Source of the DNA: Hyphomicrobium_A sp044507625
GTDB lineage: Bacteria; Pseudomonadota; Alphaproteobacteria; Rhizobiales; Hyphomicrobiaceae
Assembly (NCBI GenBank): GCA_044507625.1
Contig: JBIQJE010000014.1
Coordinates: 1 to 64,000, forward strand
Direction: 5' to 3'
Length of the DNA stretch: 64,000 nt
Shown here: piece after piece, positions 17,681-27,017 of the stretch
How positions within the stretch are numbered: position 1 is the first letter of the stretch
Layout: every line of letters starts with the position of its first letter
Program-made: the position numbers and the translations under genes
The notes under the pieces: generated by a model
The model's input: only the letters and a program-made list of their open reading frames with translations
The model's database searches: none
Told to the model about the DNA's origin: nothing

Positions 17681-18988
17681 ATGGATAACCTCGACCTACC
17701 GATGGAGCGCAACATCCGCTTAAAATCGACAATAATCCTTTTGACTGCAGCGATCGCTGGCGGCGCAACGATGCTGAGCGCCAGCGTGAGCGCCGACAAA
17801 CCTGCAGAGTTCCACGTCGTTGCGCAGGGCTCCGTGGTATCCGACAGCTCGACGCTTGACGTGCGCTCCGAAGCGACCGGCGTCATTGCCGATATCCGGG
17901 TCCGCGATGGCGATACCGTAGACGCCGGCACGGTGCTCGTGCGCCTGGAAAATCCCGCATTGCAGGGGACCGCCGACGAAGTGGCCCACATGCTGGACGC
18001 GCTGATTGCCCGCCGGGCCCGTCTTGCGGCCGAGCACGGCCGCCTGCAGCAGGTGAGCTTTCCGCCTTCACTCGCGGACCGCTCGAGCGACCCTTACATC
18101 GCCAATCTGCTTGCAACCGAAAGCGCACTGTTCGAGGAGCGCAAACTGGCACGCCAGTCCGAGGTCGATCAGCTGAATGAGCGCATCGCGAAACTGCAGG
18201 ACGAGATCGTCGCCTACAAGCGCCAGGTGGCCGGGAAAGACAAAGAGCTCTCCTACGTGAGGGAGCAGTTGCGCTCCGCGCGCGATCTCCGCGCCAAGAG
18301 CCTGATGCCGACCTCGACATTGCTTTCCCTCGAACGCGAGGCCGTTCGCCTCGAAAGCGATCGCGACGGCGTGCTCGGAGCGAGCATCGCCCAGGCCGAA
18401 GGTCGTATCGCGGAGTCGCGCTTCCTCATGCTGCAGGTCCAGCGCGAACGCGCACAGGAGACGCTGCGCGAATTGAGCGAGACCGACGCCAAGCTCGCAG
18501 AGGCCGCCAGCCGCCAGCGGATGGACGCGGAGCAGTTGCGCCGCCTTGAGGTGAAGGCGCCGGCAGCGGGCGTTGTGCGCCTGCAGCCGGACCGCGCAAT
18601 CGGCGTGCGCGTTGCCGATGGGGAGGGTCTCGTCAAGATTACCCGCCAGGAGAAGAGCTTCGTCGTCGATGCCGCGATTGCGCCGACGGACATTGCCGCT
18701 CTTCGGGTGGGTCAGGACGTAAAGGTGCAGCTATCGACGCCGGACCGCGCCGAACCCGCCGAACTCGTGGGTACGCTGAGCGGCATCGGTCCCGTCGTCG
18801 ACACGCGCAACGAGCAGTTGTCATATCGCGCCCGCATCGCCCTTGCATCGAGCGAGTGCCAGCGCGCCGGGCCGGTGCAGCCCGGGACCGGGGCCCGCGT
18901 TACGCTCGTGGGCCAGCGGCGCTCGAGGCTGGCGTCCGCGCTGTCTCCGGTAGGTGACCGGATCGCACGCGTGCTGCAGGGAATTTAA
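17681..18988 (+). CDS. HlyD-family periplasmic adaptor protein
   Basis: Membrane-fusion protein with one N-terminal helix (about KSTIILLTAAIAGGATML), a biotinyl-lipoyl half-motif (VRSEATGVIADIRVRDGDTV near residue 65), a long coiled coil of about residues 110-290 (LARQSEVDQLNERIAKLQDE and so on), the second lipoyl half (LEVKAPAAGVV) and a beta-barrel domain. I chose ATG 17681; TTG 17663 and ATG 17702 are in frame and no choice has a strong ribosome site. It lies 155 bases after the ABC exporter and probably links it to an outer-membrane channel that is not encoded here. Confidence 0.82.
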   Translation: MDNLDLPMERNIRLKSTIILLTAAIAGGATMLSASVSADKPAEFHVVAQGSVVSDSSTLDVRSEATGVIADIRVRDGDTVDAGTVLVRLENPALQGTADEVAHMLDALIARRARLAAEHGRLQQVSFPPSLADRSSDPYIANLLATESALFEERKLARQSEVDQLNERIAKLQDEIVAYKRQVAGKDKELSYVREQLRSARDLRAKSLMPTSTLLSLEREAVRLESDRDGVLGASIAQAEGRIAESRFLMLQVQRERAQETLRELSETDAKLAEAASRQRMDAEQLRRLEVKAPAAGVVRLQPDRAIGVRVADGEGLVKITRQEKSFVVDAAIAPTDIAALRVGQDVKVQLSTPDRAEPAELVGTLSGIGPVVDTRNEQLSYRARIALASSECQRAGPVQPGTGARVTLVGQRRSRLASALSPVGDRIARVLQGI

Positions 18989-19005
18989 CGGCGGGGGACG
19001 AGGCG

Positions 19006-21204
19006 ATGTCCGAGGCGCAGCCGAAGGTCGATAAGCTGGCTGAAGAAGAAGCCGCGCCATTTGGAGTTGCCATAACGGAGGCGGGGTCGCGCGAGCGATA
19101 CGCCTTGAAGTGCGATGATACGTTTGCCGTGATCGATGCGCACGGCGACATCAATGCCGACGGTCGCGGATCCGACGGCCTGTTTCATGCCGATACGCGA
19201 TACCTCTCGCACCTGCGCCTGGCCATATGGTCGGTGGATCCGTTGCTGCTGGGTTCGAGCCTGTCGCAAGACGGCACGTACGCACGCGCCGACCTTACGA
19301 ATCCGGACATCGCGCGCGACGGGCATGTGGTCGTCGCCAAGGAGCAGATCCACATCGAGCGCGCCTTCTACGTCGACGCGGGTGGATTGCGGCAGCGTTT
19401 CATCCTTTCCAACTACGGCCAGTCGCCGATCGATATTCCTGTCACGATCGGCTTCGACAACGACTTCGCCGACATCTTCGAGGTGCGCGGCACTGCGCGT
19501 TCGCGCAGGGGAAAGCGCAGCGTACAGCTCTATCCGCCCGCGGAAGTGACGCTGCGCTACCGCGGCCTCGACGACGTGCTGAGAACCGCCCGCGTGGCGT
19601 TCTCGACGCCACCGCACCGTTTGACGGGAAACACAGCCGAGTTTCGCATCGCGCTGCCGAGCAAGGCGCAGGAGATCCTGGAGCTCGACGTACGTATCGG
19701 CGACGCCTCCTTGAGCCACGCAAAGACGTTCCTTTCCGGCCTCGTCGCCGTGCGCAAAGAGGCAGCCCGGAGAGCGCGGCTGTGCGAAGTGCGAACCGGC
19801 AACGCCGAGGCGGATGCCATTCTGCGTCGTGCTGCTGCGGACGTTGGGCTGCTGATGACGCGTACGCCCGCAGGGCTTTACCCCTATGCCGGGGTTCCGT
19901 GGTTCTCCACTGCGTTCGGCCGCGACGGAATGATCACCGCGCTCGAGCTTCTATGGGTGGAGCCGAAGCTGGCGAAGGGCGTACTGCAGTTCCTCGCAGC
20001 CCATCAGGCGACCTCCGTCGATGCGCACGCGGACTGCGAGCCCGGTAAAATTCTGCACGAGATGCGCGGCGGCGAAATGGCCGCGCGCAAGGAAGTGCCG
20101 TTCGGAAGGTATTACGGCAGCGTCGATTCAACGCCGCTCTTCGTGCTCCTCGCCGGGCGTTACTGGGAGCGGACTGCGGACCACGATCTGCTGCGAGCAC
20201 TGTGGCCGAACATCGAGGCCGCGCTGCTTTGGATCGATACGTGGGGCGATCGCGATGGCGATGGGTTCGTCGAATATGACCGCGCCGCACAGTCGGGGCT
20301 CGCGAACCAGGGCTGGAAAGATTCCGGCGATTCGATCTTCCACGCCGACGGCAGCCTCTGCCACGGACCGATCGCGCTCGTAGAGGTGCAGGCATACGTC
20401 TACGAGGCAAAGACGCTGGCGGCGCGTATGGCACATTCGCTCGGCCATACCGCGCGTGCCGAGGAGCTGGAGCGTCAGGCCGCCACGCTGAAGCAACGTT
20501 TTGAGACCGCGTTCTGGTCGGACGCAATCGGCTGCTATGCGTTGGCTCTCGATGGCGACAAACGCCCGTGCCTCGCGCTGTCGAGCAATGCGGGACAGGT
20601 TCTGCGGTCGGGCATTGCACACCGCGACAGAGCAGCCAAGGTCGCCGCGGCGATGCTTTCCCCGGCGATGTTCTCCGGCTGGGGCATCCGCACGCTGGCG
20701 CACGGTCAGGTCCGCTACAACCCGATGTCCTATCACAATGGCTCGATCTGGCCGCATGATAACGCGCTCATCGCATCCGGGCTCGCACGTATCGACCGTA
20801 GCGGCGTGGAGCTGCTGCTCAAGGCACAGCTCGATGCAGCGACGCACATGCACCAGCAGCGGCTTCCGGAGCTGTTCTGCGGCTTCCCGCGGCGGCGAGC
20901 GCGTGCCCCCGTCCTCTATCCCGTCGCCTGTTCGCCGCAGGCCTGGTCGAGCGGGGCACTCTTTCAAATGCTACAGGCATTGTTAGGCATTGAGATCGAT
21001 GGCCATTCTCGCCGCGTCCGCATCGCAGGCGGACGGTTGCCCGCTTGGCTCGGCCACGTCACATTGAAAGGTCTCGCTGTCGGCGAGGCAGAATGCTCGC
21101 TGCGCATTCAAAATGGCCCCCATGGCGCAGCGGAGGTTGTCGTGCTCGAGAACACGGCTGGCCTCGAAATTTGCACTGGCGAACACGTGAGTGCCGGGGA
21201 GTAG
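19006..21204 (+). CDS. Amylo-alpha-1,6-glucosidase-like (glycogen debranching family) enzyme
   Basis: The 732-residue product has an N-terminal GDE_N_bis-like beta domain (YALKCDDTFAVIDAHGDI; GLFHADTRYLSHLRL near residue 65) and an (alpha/alpha)6 catalytic domain from about 270, with the family motif GVPWFSTAFGRDGMITALEL near 302 and YNPMSYHNGSIWPHDNALIA near 570. There is no signal peptide, so it should be cytoplasmic. The start follows GGGGGACGAGG. It lies 17 bases after the adaptor gene, so all three plus-strand genes are probably one unit, with the glycosyltransferase divergent. The alpha-glucan substrate is inferred from the family. Confidence 0.87.
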   Translation: MSEAQPKVDKLAEEEAAPFGVAITEAGSRERYALKCDDTFAVIDAHGDINADGRGSDGLFHADTRYLSHLRLAIWSVDPLLLGSSLSQDGTYARADLTNPDIARDGHVVVAKEQIHIERAFYVDAGGLRQRFILSNYGQSPIDIPVTIGFDNDFADIFEVRGTARSRRGKRSVQLYPPAEVTLRYRGLDDVLRTARVAFSTPPHRLTGNTAEFRIALPSKAQEILELDVRIGDASLSHAKTFLSGLVAVRKEAARRARLCEVRTGNAEADAILRRAAADVGLLMTRTPAGLYPYAGVPWFSTAFGRDGMITALELLWVEPKLAKGVLQFLAAHQATSVDAHADCEPGKILHEMRGGEMAARKEVPFGRYYGSVDSTPLFVLLAGRYWERTADHDLLRALWPNIEAALLWIDTWGDRDGDGFVEYDRAAQSGLANQGWKDSGDSIFHADGSLCHGPIALVEVQAYVYEAKTLAARMAHSLGHTARAEELERQAATLKQRFETAFWSDAIGCYALALDGDKRPCLALSSNAGQVLRSGIAHRDRAAKVAAAMLSPAMFSGWGIRTLAHGQVRYNPMSYHNGSIWPHDNALIASGLARIDRSGVELLLKAQLDAATHMHQQRLPELFCGFPRRRARAPVLYPVACSPQAWSSGALFQMLQALLGIEIDGHSRRVRIAGGRLPAWLGHVTLKGLAVGEAECSLRIQNGPHGAAEVVVLENTAGLEICTGEHVSAGE

Positions 21205-21312
21205 ATTAACTCCCTGCGTCTACCGGGGCGTTTGAAACAAATCCGGACGGCGATCGTTCTAGACCGATAGGCGCATAAGTCGCCATGCCGCCCTGTACGG
21301 GGCGCCACCGGT

Positions 21313-21347
21313 GCGGTATCGTGCTGCCGATGGGGGCATGATACCGC
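21313..21347 (+). promoter_or_regulatory. 12-bp hairpin or operator upstream of the formate dehydrogenase operon
   Basis: GCGGTATCGTGC (21313-21324) can pair with GCATGATACCGC (21336-21347) over 12 bp with one G-U, leaving an 11-base loop. It ends 24 bases before the fdnG start. No T-run follows, so it is not a standard terminator. It may be a leader-RNA structure or the two half-sites of a DNA-binding regulator. Confidence 0.45.
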
Positions 21348-21371
21348 CGCTAATTTCCCCGGAGCGCATCC

Positions 21372-24300
21372 ATGCAAATCACTCGCCGTGGATTCGTAAA
21401 GCTCAGCGCTGCCACGTTAGCCGCCTCGACCATCGATGCGTTGGGGTTCGGTGCCGAGACGACAGCGCTCGCTTCATCAGTACGAAGCTACAAGCTCGCC
21501 GCCGCAACCGAGACCCGCAACACCTGTACCTACTGTTCAGTCGCCTGCGGCATCCTCATCTACAGTATGGGCGACCGCGCAAAAAATGCGCACTCGAACA
21601 TCATCCACATAGAAGGCGATCCCGATCATCCGGTGAATCGCGGCACGCTGTGCCCGAAGGGTTCCGCGCTGCTCGACGTCGTCCATGCGCCGACGCGGCT
21701 TCAGACGCCCAGATATCGCGCCCCCGGCGCGAGCGAGTTCAAGGAAGTCTCCTGGGAATTCGCGCTGGATCGTATCGCCCGGCTGATGAAAGACGACCGC
21801 GACAAGAACTTCATCGCCAAGGATGCTCACGGCACGCCCGTGAACCGCTGGCTGACCACCGGCATGCTCGCGGCGTCCGCGTCGTCGAGCGAGACCTCCT
21901 ACCTGACATGGAAGGTGGTCCGATCCTTCGGGATGCTGGTCTTCGACAATCAGGCGCGTGTCTGACACGGACCGACGGTAGCCAGTCTGGCTCCAACATT
22001 CGGTCGCGGTGCAATGACCAACACTTGGCAGGATATCAAGAATGCCAACGTGGTCATCGTTATGGGCGGCAACGCTGCCGAAGCGCACCCCTGCGGCTTC
22101 AAGTGGGTGATCGAAGCCAAGATCGAGAATGCCGCTAAACTCATCGTGGTCGATCCGCGCTTCAACCGCACGGCATCGGTGGCCGATTACTATGCGCCCA
22201 TTCGGCCTGGCACCGACATCGCGTTCCTCTCGGGCGTGATCAAGTATCTGCTGGACACCGATCAGATCCAGCACGAGTACGTGCGCGCTTACACAAACGC
22301 GGGCCTCATCGTGAAGGAAGACTACGCCTTCGAGGATGGCCTCTTCAGCGGCTATCAGCCGGAGAGTCACTCGTACGACCAGACGAAATGGGAGTACGAG
22401 CTCGACGAGCAGGGTTTCGCCAAGGTCGACGACACATGGCAGCATCCCCGGTGCGTGATGGCGCTTCTGCGCGAGCACGTGGCGCGTTACACGCCCGAAA
22501 TGGTATCGCGCATCTGCGGCACGCCGCAGGATAAGTATCTGCACATCTGCAGACTCATTGCATCGACGGCCGCGCCCGACAGAGCCATGACCAGCCTTTT
22601 CGCACTGGGCTGGACGCAGCATTCCGTCGGTTCGCAGAACATCCGGACGATGGCGATGGTGCAGCTTCTGCTGGGCAACATCGGCGTTGCTGGCGGCGGC
22701 ATGAATGCGCTGCGCGGCCATTCCAACATCCAGGGGCTGACGGATGTGGGACTGCTGTCGAACCAGATGCCGGGCTACCTGATATTGCCGCACGAGACGG
22801 AGGCGACGTTCGAAGACTACATGAAGACGCGCGAATTCAAGCCGCTGCGTCCGAACCAGATGAGCTACTGGCAGAACTACCGCAAGTTCTTTGTCAGCTT
22901 CCAGAAGGCGATGTATGGCGACGCCGCGCGCCTGGAGAACAACTGGGCCTACGACTGGCTGCCAAAGCTGGATGTGCCGCTCTACGACATCATCAAGGCC
23001 TTCGAGATGATGAGCCACGGGGAGATGAACGGCTACATCTGCCAGGGTTTCAACCCGCTGCAGGCGTTTCCCGATCGCGGAAAGATCAGGCGCGGGCTTT
23101 CGAAGCTCAAGTTCCTCATTACGATGGATCCGCTCGACACCGAGACGTCGCGTTTCTGGCAGGACTTCGGTCCGCAGAACCCCGCCGATTCCGCAGCCAT
23201 CCAGACGGAAGTCTTCCAGCTCCCCACGACATGCTTTGCCGAGGAGCACGGCTCCCTCGTCAATTCGGCGCGCTGGCTCCAGTGGCATTGGAAAGCCGCC
23301 AATGGGCCGGACAAGGCCAGGTCCGACATCTGGATCATGTCGAACATCTTCCATCGCATGCGCGAGCTCTACCGCAAGGAGGGGGGCGCGTTCCCCGATC
23401 CGATCCTCGGGCTCACCTGGAACTACGTCGATCCGCAGGACCCCAGTCCGGAAGATCTCGCGAAGGAGATGAACGGGCGCACGCACGTCGACATCGCGGA
23501 CTCGACCGGCGCCGTAACGGTCAGAGCGGGACACCTGCTCGACGGATACCAGCAGCTGCGCGATGATGGCACGACGGAATGCGGCTGCTGGATCTTCAGC
23601 GGATGCTTCACCGAGCACGGTAACCAGATGGCGCGGCGCGACGCATCCGATCCGCGCGAGCAGGGCATCGCGCCCAACTGGGCCTGGGCCTGGCCGGCCA
23701 ACCGGCGCATCCTCTACAACCGTGCGAGCTGCGATCCGGCCGGCAATCCCTGGAACCCCGCGAAGCCGATCCTGACCTGGAACGGTGCGCAGTGGGTGGG
23801 CATCGATGTCCCCGACTACGGGCCCACCATCAAGCCGTCCGAGGCCGTTGGCCCCTTCATCATGAATGCCGAGGGCACCGGCCGCCTGTTCGCGCGCGAC
23901 ATGGTCGATGGACCGTTCCCCGAGCACTACGAGCCGATGGAGGCTCCGGTGGCGAACGTGCTGCACCCCAAGGTGAGCGCCAATCCCGCCGCGCGCGTCT
24001 TCCCCGATGATCGCGCGATGTTCGGATCGGTGGACGAATTTCCGTATGTCGCGACGACTTACCGGCTAACCGAGCACTTCCATTTCTGGACCAAGCACGC
24101 CCTGATCAACGCGATCCTCCAGCCGGAGGAATTCATCGAGATCGGCGAGGCGCTGGCGAAGGAGAAGGGGATCGTCCAGGGCGGCTGGGTGCGGCTTTCC
24201 TCCAAGCGCGGCTTCATGGTGTGCAAAGCCTACGTGACCAAACGCATCAAGCCGCTGATGGTGGAAGGCAAGCAGATGCACGTGATCGGCATACCGATTC

Positions 24301-24440
24301 ACTGGGGCTTCACGGGGCAGGCGCGAAAAGGATTTGGCGCGAACACCCTGACGCCCTCGGTAGGCGATGCGAACACACAGACACCGGAGTTCAAGGCGTT
24401 CCTCGTCAATATTGAAGCGGCGAGCGGCCCTGTGGTGTAA
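21372..24440 (+). CDS. fdnG: Formate dehydrogenase catalytic subunit, selenoprotein (in-frame UGA = Sec198)
   Basis: Oxidises formate at a bis-MGD Mo/W centre on the periplasmic side. The gene is one 1022-residue frame interrupted by TGA at 21963-21965, read as selenocysteine. Evidence: residues before (VFDNQARV) and after (HGPTVASLAPTFGRGAMTNTW) match the FdnG/FdoG/FdhA active-site region, and a SECIS hairpin follows at the same spacing as in E. coli fdhF. The N-terminus has a Tat signal (ITRRGFVKLS) and a 4Fe-4S motif CTYCSVACGIL near residue 55. The beta and gamma subunits follow directly, and the full Sec machinery is within 12 kb. It must not be annotated as a pseudogene or as two ORFs. 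Confidence 0.96.
21963..22005 (+). promoter_or_regulatory. SECIS element and UGA(Sec) codon of fdnG
   Basis: After the TGA come 11 bases, then GG, a bulged T, AGCC, loop AGTCT (21984-21988), GGCT and CC. This is the same architecture as E. coli fdhF (GG, bulged U, short stem, loop containing GUCU), with the same 11-base spacing. A lower 6-bp stem, GACCGA (21970-21975) with TCGGTC (22000-22005), supports it. The bulged U and apical GU are the known SelB contacts in E. coli. Confidence 0.92.
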
Positions 24441-24451
24441 CGGAGCGGGCA

Positions 24452-25393
24452 ATGTCGAACTTGCAATCGCAAGACTATATCCGCATCTCCGCGACGACGA
24501 TTACGCCGCCGTCGGTGCGCCACTACGAGGCCGAGGTCGCAAAGCTCATCGACGTCACGCGCTGCATTGGCTGCAAGGCATGCCAGGCAGCGTGCATGGA
24601 ATGGAACAACCTGCGCAAGGACGTCGGGTACTTCGAGGGATCCTACGACAACCCGATGGATCTCGATCCGGCCACGTGGACCCTGATGCGGTTCACCGAA
24701 TGGGACAATCCCAAAACGGGCGACCTCGAATGGCTGATCCGCAAGGACGGCTGCATGCACTGCGAGGATCCGGGCTGCCTCAAGGCCTGCCCTGCGCCGG
24801 GGGCCATCGTGCAATATGCCAACGGCATCGTCGATTTCATCAGCGAGAATTGCATCGGCTGCGGCTACTGCGTGAAGGGCTGTCCGTTTAACATCCCGCG
24901 CATCAGCAAGGTGGACCACAAGTCCTATAAGTGCACGCTCTGCTCCGACCGTGTGGCCGTTGGAATGGAGCCTGCCTGCGTGAAAGCATGCCCGACCGGC
25001 GCCATTCTCTTCGGCTCCAAGAAGGATATGACGGACTGGGCGGGTGAGCGGATCGTGGATTTGAAATCGCGCGGTTTCGAAAACGCTGGCCTCTACGATC
25101 CGCCGGGTGTCGACGGAACGCACGTGATGTACGTTCTGCACCACGCAGACCAGCCGTCCATCTATGCAAATCTGCCTGAGAACCCCAGAATCAGTCCGAC
25201 GGTCGAATTCTGGAAGGGCCTCATCAAGCCCTTTGCGCTCGCAGGCATTGCGGCATCGGTCGTCGCCGGCTTCCTGCACTGGGTCGTTGCCGGACCGAAC
25301 GAGGTCCAGCCCGAGGACGAAGAGGAAGCGAAGCGCTTTGAAGAGGAAGTGGAAGAGGCGCGTCTTCGCACCATATCGGACAAACCCGCATGA
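24452..25393 (+). CDS. fdnH: Formate dehydrogenase iron-sulfur (beta) subunit
   Basis: Electron-transfer subunit with four 4Fe-4S sites. Cys clusters: CIGCKACQAAC near residue 38, CMHCEDPGCLKAC near 100, CIGCGYCVKGC near 133, and CTLCSDRV...CVKAC near 158. A single C-terminal membrane helix (about 250-270) anchors it on the periplasmic face, followed by an acidic cytoplasmic tail (EDEEEAKRFEEEVEE). The length (313 aa) and arrangement match FdnH/FdoH of E. coli. It starts 11 bases after fdnG and overlaps fdnI by 4 bases. Confidence 0.96.
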   Translation: MSNLQSQDYIRISATTITPPSVRHYEAEVAKLIDVTRCIGCKACQAACMEWNNLRKDVGYFEGSYDNPMDLDPATWTLMRFTEWDNPKTGDLEWLIRKDGCMHCEDPGCLKACPAPGAIVQYANGIVDFISENCIGCGYCVKGCPFNIPRISKVDHKSYKCTLCSDRVAVGMEPACVKACPTGAILFGSKKDMTDWAGERIVDLKSRGFENAGLYDPPGVDGTHVMYVLHHADQPSIYANLPENPRISPTVEFWKGLIKPFALAGIAASVVAGFLHWVVAGPNEVQPEDEEEAKRFEEEVEEARLRTISDKPA

Positions 25394-26064
25394 CACGGCC
25401 AAAGGGTTCACTCATCCGCAACCCGACGATCACCAGGATCAATCACTGGATCACGGCCACGTGCTTCGTGCTGCTGATGCTGTCCGGGCTGTCGATGTTC
25501 GACCCGCTGTTGTATTGGATGTCGAGCCTGTTCGGCAGCGGGCAATGGACACGCGCCATTCACCCGTGGATCGGCTTGGTTCTCGTCGTCAGCTATGCGG
25601 GGATGGTCGTGCAGTTCTGGCGCGACAACCTGTGGACGCGGGATGATCTTGCGTGGTTGCTCGCGATCGACCGCGTGCTAGCGAACGAGGAAGAAGACGT
25701 GCCGCAGGTGGCGCGCTTCAACGCCGGTCAGAAGTTCGTGTTCTGGTCCATGGCTTTCCTCATTCCGGTGCTGCTGTTCAGCGGCATCCTGATCTGGGAC
25801 TATTATTTCGAAAGCTTCTCTTCGCTCGAGACGCAGCGCGCGGCGCTGCTCGTCCATTCGATGGCGGCGATCGCGGCGATACTGATCTGGGTCATCCACG
25901 TCTACGCCGCGATCTGGGTTCGCGGATCCATGCGGGCCATGACCCAAGGCTATGTCACCCCCGGTTGGGCCTGGCGCCATCACCGCAAGTGGTTCCGTGC
26001 GCTCGTCTCGACAGGCTCGCCCGGCCCCACCCCGCGCGCGCCCGCCGACGAGCGCCGCAAGTGA
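25390..26064 (+). CDS. fdnI: Formate dehydrogenase cytochrome b556 (gamma) subunit
   Basis: A four-helix membrane cytochrome b that passes electrons from the FeS subunit to quinone. The 224 residues contain RINHWITATCFVLLMLSG (first helix with heme-ligand His near 18), RAIHPWIGLVLVVSYAG near 55, and HSMAAIAAILIWVIHVYAAIW near 155 with two likely heme His. Its start overlaps fdnH (ATGA). The Pro/Ala/Arg tail is a little longer than in E. coli FdoI. Confidence 0.94.
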   Translation: MTRPKGSLIRNPTITRINHWITATCFVLLMLSGLSMFDPLLYWMSSLFGSGQWTRAIHPWIGLVLVVSYAGMVVQFWRDNLWTRDDLAWLLAIDRVLANEEEDVPQVARFNAGQKFVFWSMAFLIPVLLFSGILIWDYYFESFSSLETQRAALLVHSMAAIAAILIWVIHVYAAIWVRGSMRAMTQGYVTPGWAWRHHRKWFRALVSTGSPGPTPRAPADERRK

Positions 26065-26074
26065 GGGCTTGGCC

Positions 26075-27001
26075 GTGAGACAGGGTGGCGCTCCACCAAC
26101 CGGCAAATGGCAGGGGAATCCTTCGGGGGGCGTTAAGGCGCCCCGGCCCGTTCTGCTGCCGGACATCAATTCACGATTTGCGGCGACGGCTGCCCGCCTC
26201 GACGTGCTGGCAGAAGGCAACCTCATGGAACAATGGCTGCGCTTCATGGCGCAGCTCGCCCGGGCGCAGCACGAAGCAGCGGTGGCGCTGTTCGGCGACG
26301 TACCATCGCCCAGCGACCGCGCCGTGCAGCACGCCGTTGAGCAGCGCTTGCCTCCACTCACGACGCACGGCCGCGATCCGGCGTGGCGCATGGGGATGAG
26401 CGTCATTCTCGGTGCGTTGGGGCGAAGCGATCCGCCGAAGAAAATCGCGGGCGATATCGACGATCTGCGTCGTTGCAACGAAGAGGCGATCGAGCGGCTG
26501 GCCGATAGCTTTCTCCATGGCGATATCGCCACGGCAGATGTCTCCAAAGCCCTTTTCGTTGCCGCAGCCTTGCAGGTCTACTTTGCGTCTCTGGCGTCGA
26601 AACTCTCGGTGGAGCAAATCCGGCTGCTGCCCGAGCGGGGCCTTTGCCCCTCCTGCGGTTCGACGCCCGTTTCCGGGATCGTCACGGCCAGCGGAGACAC
26701 GCCCGGAACGCGCTACCTCTATTGCTCGCTATGCTCCACGGCATGGAACCACGTACGCGCGATCTGCATCACCTGCGGCGGCTCGCGCAAACTGGAGCTG
26801 AGAAGCATAGAGGGCGGCAGCGATGTCGTCCGAGCGGAGAGCTGCGGCGACTGCCAGACCTATGCGAAGATGCTCTATCAGGCGAAGGATATGCAAGTCG
26901 ATGCGTTTGCGGACGACCTCGCATCCCTCGGACTGGATGTGCTCGTCTCCGAAGCTGGATGGGCGCGCCACGCCCCCAATCCGCTGTTGTTGATTGGGTA
27001 G
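26075..27001 (+). CDS. fdhE: FdhE, formate dehydrogenase accessory protein
   Basis: FdhE is a cytoplasmic rubredoxin-like protein needed for maturation of respiratory formate dehydrogenases. From GTG 26075, 11 bases after fdnI, it gives 308 residues, the usual family length (E. coli 309). The C-terminal half has the expected Cys pairs: CPSCGSTP near residue 191, CSLCSTAWNHVRAICITCG near 218 and ESCGDCQTYAKM near 258. An earlier in-frame start would lie inside fdnI. It completes the fdnGHI-fdhE operon. Confidence 0.92.
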   Translation: MRQGGAPPTGKWQGNPSGGVKAPRPVLLPDINSRFAATAARLDVLAEGNLMEQWLRFMAQLARAQHEAAVALFGDVPSPSDRAVQHAVEQRLPPLTTHGRDPAWRMGMSVILGALGRSDPPKKIAGDIDDLRRCNEEAIERLADSFLHGDIATADVSKALFVAAALQVYFASLASKLSVEQIRLLPERGLCPSCGSTPVSGIVTASGDTPGTRYLYCSLCSTAWNHVRAICITCGGSRKLELRSIEGGSDVVRAESCGDCQTYAKMLYQAKDMQVDAFADDLASLGLDVLVSEAGWARHAPNPLLLIG

Positions 27002-27017
27002 ACTCATTCGTCGCAGC

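Noticed and set aside
21372..21965. A 197-residue truncated formate dehydrogenase followed by a second frame, i.e. a frameshifted pseudogene
   Set aside because: Both parts are in the same frame, the only break is TGA at the known Sec position, a SECIS hairpin follows, and selA, selB, selC and selD are nearby.
21537..23966. An 809-residue minus-strand frame opposite fdnG
   Set aside because: Antisense to the well-supported formate dehydrogenase gene; no motif or ribosome site.
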